Shown one piece after another: positions 60,172 through 64,000 of a stretch of 64,000 nt of DNA. The notes beneath the pieces are model-generated. The model worked only from the letters and a program-made list of their open reading frames with translations. It did not search any database and was not told the DNA's origin. The stretch is taken from the NCBI GenBank assembly GCA_977017575.1, contig CDRNVI010000079.1, positions 43,746 through 107,745 on the forward strand. The letters run 5' to 3'. The position numbers were made by a program, and so were the translations under genes. Position 1 is the first letter of the stretch, and each line of letters starts with the position of its first letter. The DNA is from Paramoeba atlantica. Lineage: Eukaryota; Discosea.

Positions 60172-60237
60172 CCCTAAATAGGGGGGGAAGGTGGTAGTTG
60201 TGGGGTATGGAGGCCTCTCGCAACTCCGGGGCCTCAC
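60172..60237. repeat. P2 half copy
   Basis: TAGGGGGGGAAGGTGGTAGT through GGCCTCTCGCAACTCCGGGG to CCTCACC. With the half copy at 59492 it brackets the two arrays like split palindrome arms. Confidence 0.8.
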
Positions 60238-60812
60238 CAGGTGCAGGACAGAAGGGTCAAAGTAAAGGACTTTTGCATAAGTCAAGGACTTTTGCATAAG
60301 TCAAGGAATTTTGCAGAAGTCAATTTTTAGCAGGGGACCCTCTTTATATGAGTTGGTCCATTGCGACTCATGTATAGCACCATCATACAGATCTGTCATT
60401 ATATTACCGAATTACCCCTTGGTTTGGGTCCTGGGGAGAATATTTGGAGGCAACAATGTGCATGACATTTCGCCAAAAAAATACTTTTTTCGGCGATGTT
60501 GACCTTACGATATCTCTGTACTGTGCGTAATGTTGAAAAGGAATCACATAGGGCCTTCTTCAGGTCTTAAGCTGTTCGTGTGTACTCACAAAACTTTGAA
60601 TCAGTGGTTTTCATATAAGGGGTAACCCCTTGAAAATCGCAAAAAATGACCATTTTTGGACAATTTCGTGAAAAATGGTCGTTTTACGCCGTTTTCGCCC
60701 ATTTTACGAGGGTCACCCCTTATGCAGGCATGCAGATTCTTCAAAAAGTATATTGCCAAAAACTACTTTGCGAGCTACGCTACTATTATAAAATATTTAA
60801 TATACTCATAAG

Positions 60813-61430
60813 CTAGCTCACGGACTGAATGCGGCCTTCTTGATCAGGGATCTCCAAGCAGTGCACTAAGGTATGATACCACGAAGAGCCGTCTCGTCGC
60901 ACTCTTTTGCTTCGTCCACACCCCATGCGTTTAACGCGAGACACACAAGTTTCGTCTTTCTGCATGAACAAAACGGTGCCTTCAGCAGCGTTGAAGCGCA
61001 TGTCATGAGCGATGCTCACAATAAATTCGAACAAATGAAAAAGTTTAAGCACCGTGATCCGGCTCAATGTACATTCACGAAGTACTTGGCGCAATGTCAT
61101 GCATTCGGTCAGACTGTACAGAACCTTAAGCGTGTCTTTAATGCTCCTTTTGCTTTGTAGATTGAATAAGGGCTCCATAGAGCTGTATCTCGCGCGACAC
61201 TCCAGAGAATCCATGTAGGGGCAGTACCAATGGGTCCCGTCGTGAATGCATAGGATTTCTTTGTTAGCATGATGTTTGACCTTCTGGCACCACACTTGTT
61301 GTGCAACAAGCTTGTGCTTTTTGAGCCAGCGCGCTAAAATTTCCTCTGAAGAATGGTTTAAGCTTGATAAAGACAACGCTTTTACGCAATCAAAGTCCTC
61401 TCAACCCTTGCAAAACCAGTTTACACTGTC
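60813..61430 (-). pseudogene. Merlin-like transposase remnant (Merlin-4), catalytic part lost
   Basis: The frame from about 61430 reads VNWFCKG, TGA (61401-61403), EDFDCVKAL, then LVAQQVWCQ, THWYCPYMDSLECRARY, VLFMQKDETCVSRVKRMGCG and SSWYHTLVHCLEIPD, ending at the inner edge of the inverted repeat (GAGCTAG). The D-E-T first catalytic Asp is present; the second Asp and Glu are gone, so it cannot be autonomous. The TGA replaces the second Cys of the C-x2-C-x4-C finger found in Merlin-1 and Merlin-3. Confidence 0.8.
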
Positions 61431-61489
61431 CGACATAAAAGTGTGATGCTATATTGAAATAATTCTAAGTTTGATATAAAATTTCCTTG

Positions 61490-61640
61490 CTTTTGCAAAA
61501 GTCCTTGACTTATGCAAAAGTCCTTGACTTATGCAAAAGTCCTTGACTTCCACCGGACAGAAGTGCGAAGGCTTTAATTTCAATGGTTCCTGACTTATGC
61601 AATACTCCTTGACTTATGCAATATTCCTTTACTTTGGCCG
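61490..61640. repeat. 19-mer array TATGCAAAAGTCCTTGACT and variants
   Basis: Three units of TATGCAAAAGTCCTTGACT, a spacer with CCACCGGACAGAAGTGCGAA, then TATGCAATACTCCTTGACT and TATGCAATATTCCTTTACT. It contains intermediates between the 59.98-kb and 60.26-kb unit types. Confidence 0.9.
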
Positions 61641-61645
61641 CCAAA

Positions 61646-61812
61646 ACTACGAAATTCAGTGAGCTTCGCAAATTGCTTCCCACTAACGACGCACAGGGGA
61701 ATCCTACGCGGGGTACGGCTTAGGCCCGCTCACGCGGGCCCTCGCCGTTTCGCGGCCGCGCGCACCCCCCACTCACGCGGGGGCCCCCGCGCGGCCAAAA
61801 TGGGTACTAAAA
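61646..61812. repeat. Dispersed repeat D3, second copy
   Basis: Near-identical to 49861-50030, including GCGGCCGCGCGCACCCC and CGGGGGCCCCCGCGCGGCC. Confidence 0.88.
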
Positions 61813-61968
61813 TTTGTTATCAAGGTAGTTGGGCTTCGCAAATTGCTTCCCACGAATGGGTACTAAAATTTGTTATCAAGGTAGTTGGGCTTCGCAAATT
61901 GCTTCCCACGAATGGGTACTAAAATTTGTTATCAAGGTAGTTGGGCTTCGCAAATTGCTTCCCACGAA
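61801..61968. repeat. Tandem 56-bp repeat, three perfect copies
   Basis: Units TGGGTACTAAAATTTGTTAT...GCTTCGCAAATTGCTTCCCACGAA. The unit reuses the GCTTCGCAAATTGCTTCCCA module of D3. Confidence 0.95.
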
Positions 61969-62506
61969 TCTAGAGAGAAGCAGACGTACAATAATTGCAC
62001 GATTTTTGCTTCCGTTTGTAAGTCAAGGACTTTTGTGGAACACCCAAGATTTTTTTTTGATTTTCATTTTCCGTGCGCCAAGCAAGCATGGTCCGTGAGC
62101 TAGCTTATGAGTATATATAATAGTAGCGTAGCTCGCAAAGTAGTTTTTGGCAATATACTTTTTGAAGAATCTGCATGCCTGCATAAGGGGTGACCCTCGT
62201 AAAATGGGCGAAAACGGCGAAAAACGACCATTTTTCACGAAATTGTCCAAAAATGGTCATTTTTTGCGATTTTCAAGGGGTTACCCCTTACATGAAAACC
62301 GCTCATTCAAAGTTTTGTGAGTACACACGAACAGCTTAAGACCTGAAGAAGGCCCTATGTGATTCCTTTTCAACATTACGCACAGTACAGAGATATCGTA
62401 AGGTCAACATCGCCGAAAAAAGAATTGTTTTGGCAAAATGTCATGTACATTGTTGCCTCCAAATATTCTCCCCAGGATCCAAACCAGGGGGTAATTCGGT
62501 AGTATA

Positions 62507-63389
62507 CTCCCTCTCTCATTAATTTTTATAAATGGATTTCGAGTTATAAAAATTTAGTTTATGCGGGATCATTAATTTTTATAAATCAGAAATTTATCGA
62601 ACGCTATTTCTTAATTTTTTTCTAAACCAAAGAATTTTTTCTGTTATTCTACTTAAGATGGATTATTTCGTGAACGTGGATGGACGCGCTTCGAAGAAAT
62701 TTCTTACAGAAAAGCGCAAATGGTTGATTTCTACGCTGGAGGCATAGAAAGCATGTAATATCACTTACTTTCTTAAAGAAATGTTTCTTTTATGCGTTTT
62801 TAGATGTACCGTCACCCCCCCTCCCTTGACTTAGCCTGCCAAAAAGTCGAAAAAATAGGAAAAAGCGGATAAGTCGCCCAGCCGACTGCGGGCCTAATTT
62901 GTCCGAAGGAGCGTCTTCGTTGCTCGGTCGCAATCCTATGTCGTAATGCATATTGCACTGCCGGATCCCAGGAGTTCTTCTAGAACTCGCGTTTTCACCA
63001 AGTCTTTTCTTCCACGTAAATTCAACCAGGACAGGTGGGATCAGTCGGGATCGTAAATCTCTAGTTTCAACCCTCTCAGCTTCAGATATTGGATTCATTC
63101 GTGAAAAAATCCTCATGTAGGGAAAAGACAATCTTTTTGGGGGGATTTTCTTTCTGAGATGAAGATACTGATTTTTGTAAAACGCGATTCACTGAAAAAT
63201 TCAGCATGGGGAAGCATGGTCGGGACCTACTCGCGGTCTTCCCTGGCACTACCATCTTACAGATCGTACTAACGCCGACCTTTTTTTGGAATAGCGGTCA
63301 TTTATACGGGAGCATTAATTTTTATAATTATAATTATAACTCACTTTTTGTTATGATTTATAATTTATAAAAATTAATGAGAGGGGGAG
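62507..63389. mobile_element. Stowaway-like (Tc1/mariner superfamily) non-autonomous element, TA duplication
   Basis: The ends CTCCCTCTCTCATTAATTTT and (inverse) CTCCCCCTCTCATTAATTTT lie between TA at 62505-62506 and 63390-63391. The uninterrupted partner arm (60390-60410) reads TATAATG-type sequence with a single TA, proving a 2-bp target duplication. C-T-C-C-C-T-C termini are typical of Stowaway MITEs. A third, internal CATTAATTTTTATAA copy lies near each end. There is no credible ORF; the 113-codon minus frame at 62790-63131 is not convincing. Confidence 0.88.
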
Positions 63390-63519
63390 TAATGACAGAT
63401 CTGTATGATGGTGCTATACATGAGTCGCAATGGACCAACTCACATAAAGGGGGTCCCTACTAAAAATTGACTTCTGCAAAAGTCCTTGACTTATGCAAAA
63501 GTCATTTACTTTGACCTGA

Positions 63520-63665
63520 TTTTTCTTGTAGCAAATAACTTTCTGAGCCACTAGAGAGTGGTTTTTCATCCAGTCCAGACATTGATTCTCACTCCAGGAA
63601 GAAATTCTTGTGATCGTAAGTTTCGAACGGCATAAGAACCCACCGCACCAGTGCACGTCATTAAA
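63520..63665 (-). pseudogene. Merlin-like transposase N-terminal fragment (Merlin-5)
   Basis: The minus frame reads QCLDWMKNHSLVAQKVICYK, aligned with ILARWLKKHKLVAQQVWCQK of Merlin-4. It ends exactly where the long-inverted-repeat element begins, so that element inserted into or recombined with another Merlin copy. Confidence 0.6.
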
Positions 63666-63889
63666 AGGTGAGAAGGGCAATAAGCAACACATGTACACAA
63701 CGTATTCCTCACAAAAAATACCAACTCTCCTTCTTTTTTTAACAAACTAAAATCCTTAAAAACCGTAAAATCACCTAAACAAAACCCCATTCCTCTAGTT
63801 TCCCTAGTTCTTGCTCTCTCTTTTTTTTCTCCTTTTCTTTACCACTACCTCCCAAAAACACAAAACAAAAACGCCAATCCCCCACTTTC

Positions 63890-63976
63890 ATGTCCATTTC
63901 ACCCGAAACCTCCCCCAACCGCCCCAACCCCCCCAACCCCCCACCCCCAACTTCATCCTCTTCGGTAAATCCTTAA
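63890..63976 (+). CDS. Possible first exon of a host gene running off the window
   Basis: A T/C-rich leader and an A-rich start zone (CACAAAACAAAAACG) precede ATG at 63890, as for the Sec63-like gene. The ORF is Pro/Ser/Asn-rich (MSISPETSPNRP...) and reaches TAA after 28 codons. A TCG|GTAAAT at about 63963 could be an intron donor. Weak evidence. Confidence 0.25.
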   Translation: MSISPETSPNRPNPPNPPPPTSSSSVNP

Positions 63977-64000
63977 ACACAACACAGGTACACAATGTAT

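Larger units (their letters stand above)
60255..63516. mobile_element. Merlin-derived element with about 550-bp inverted repeats
   Basis: The left arm 60255-60823 is repeated inverted at 62093-63516 (minus the nested insertion at 62507-63389). The ends GGTCAAAGTAAAGGACTTTT / AAAAGTCATTTACTTTGACC each lead into 19-mers AAGGACTTTTGCATAAGTC. The arms include GGGGTAACCCCTTGAAAATC and AAAATGACCATTTTTGGACA. The transposase remnant sits just inside the left arm. I found no clear 8-9-bp target duplication. Confidence 0.85.

Noticed and set aside
62790-63131. A 113-codon minus ORF in the Stowaway-like element as a transposase
   Set aside because: No DDE motifs, helix-turn-helix or plausible composition.

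Overview
This window looks like nuclear DNA of a unicellular eukaryote, an alga or other protist that I cannot place further. The evidence is tRNA genes with eukaryotic A34 anticodons (Ile-AAT, Arg-ACG) and no encoded CCA, a Sec63-type ER translocon protein, and a wide mix of eukaryotic transposon families (Merlin, PIF/Harbinger, pogo, Tc1/mariner, hAT, Helitron-like, non-LTR). The host genes that can be recognised are long single-exon ORFs with A-rich start contexts. I saw no convincing introns, except a possible donor at the extreme right end. || Layout. 1-3.2 kb: an unknown ORF entering from the left edge and a frame-broken minus-strand Gag-protease remnant with zinc knuckle and D-S-G motif. 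4.6-19.2 kb: four co-oriented genes for small secreted leucine-rich-repeat proteins of one paralogous family, separated by transposon debris (RNase H fragment, a palindromic foldback element at 11.0-12.1 kb, a Merlin pseudogene, a small MITE, a Tc1/mariner element with intact ends). 19.9-25.4 kb: the only block that looks like ordinary host sequence, with a class-3-lipase-like protein (nucleophile position reads Cys) and a Sec63-like J-domain protein. 26.9-32.8 kb: a non-LTR RT remnant, a hAT-like transposase and a complete IS30-family transposase framed by inverted arrays of short repeats. 33.8-36.1 kb: four tRNA genes, one inside a pair of inverted repeats. 36.5-41.0 kb: a pogo-like transposon filled with nested foldback elements. 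41.6-50.9 kb: a Harbinger transposase ORF split by a TA-flanked element with 41-bp perfect inverted repeats. That element carries an intact Merlin transposase and was itself invaded by two distinct RLE-type non-LTR retrotransposons between 90-bp perfect direct repeats. 51-57 kb: an intact Harbinger transposase, a coiled-coil ORF, long tandem arrays, and a zinc-finger/Helitron-like ORF followed by a Ulp1/C48-like protease ORF. 57.3-64 kb: tandem and palindromic repeats, a second IS30-family transposase, arrays of 19-mers, and a long-inverted-repeat Merlin derivative split by a TA-flanked Stowaway-like insertion. || The most unusual feature is the set of short-repeat arrays (units of 19-22 bp, almost all with a TATGCA-type core) that border unrelated DNA transposons (IS30-like, Merlin-like, foldback) here. 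They look like subterminal binding-site arrays exchanged or evolved in parallel among element families. Two bacterial-type IS30 transposases in a eukaryotic setting are the second notable point. The many nested insertions give a readable relative chronology.
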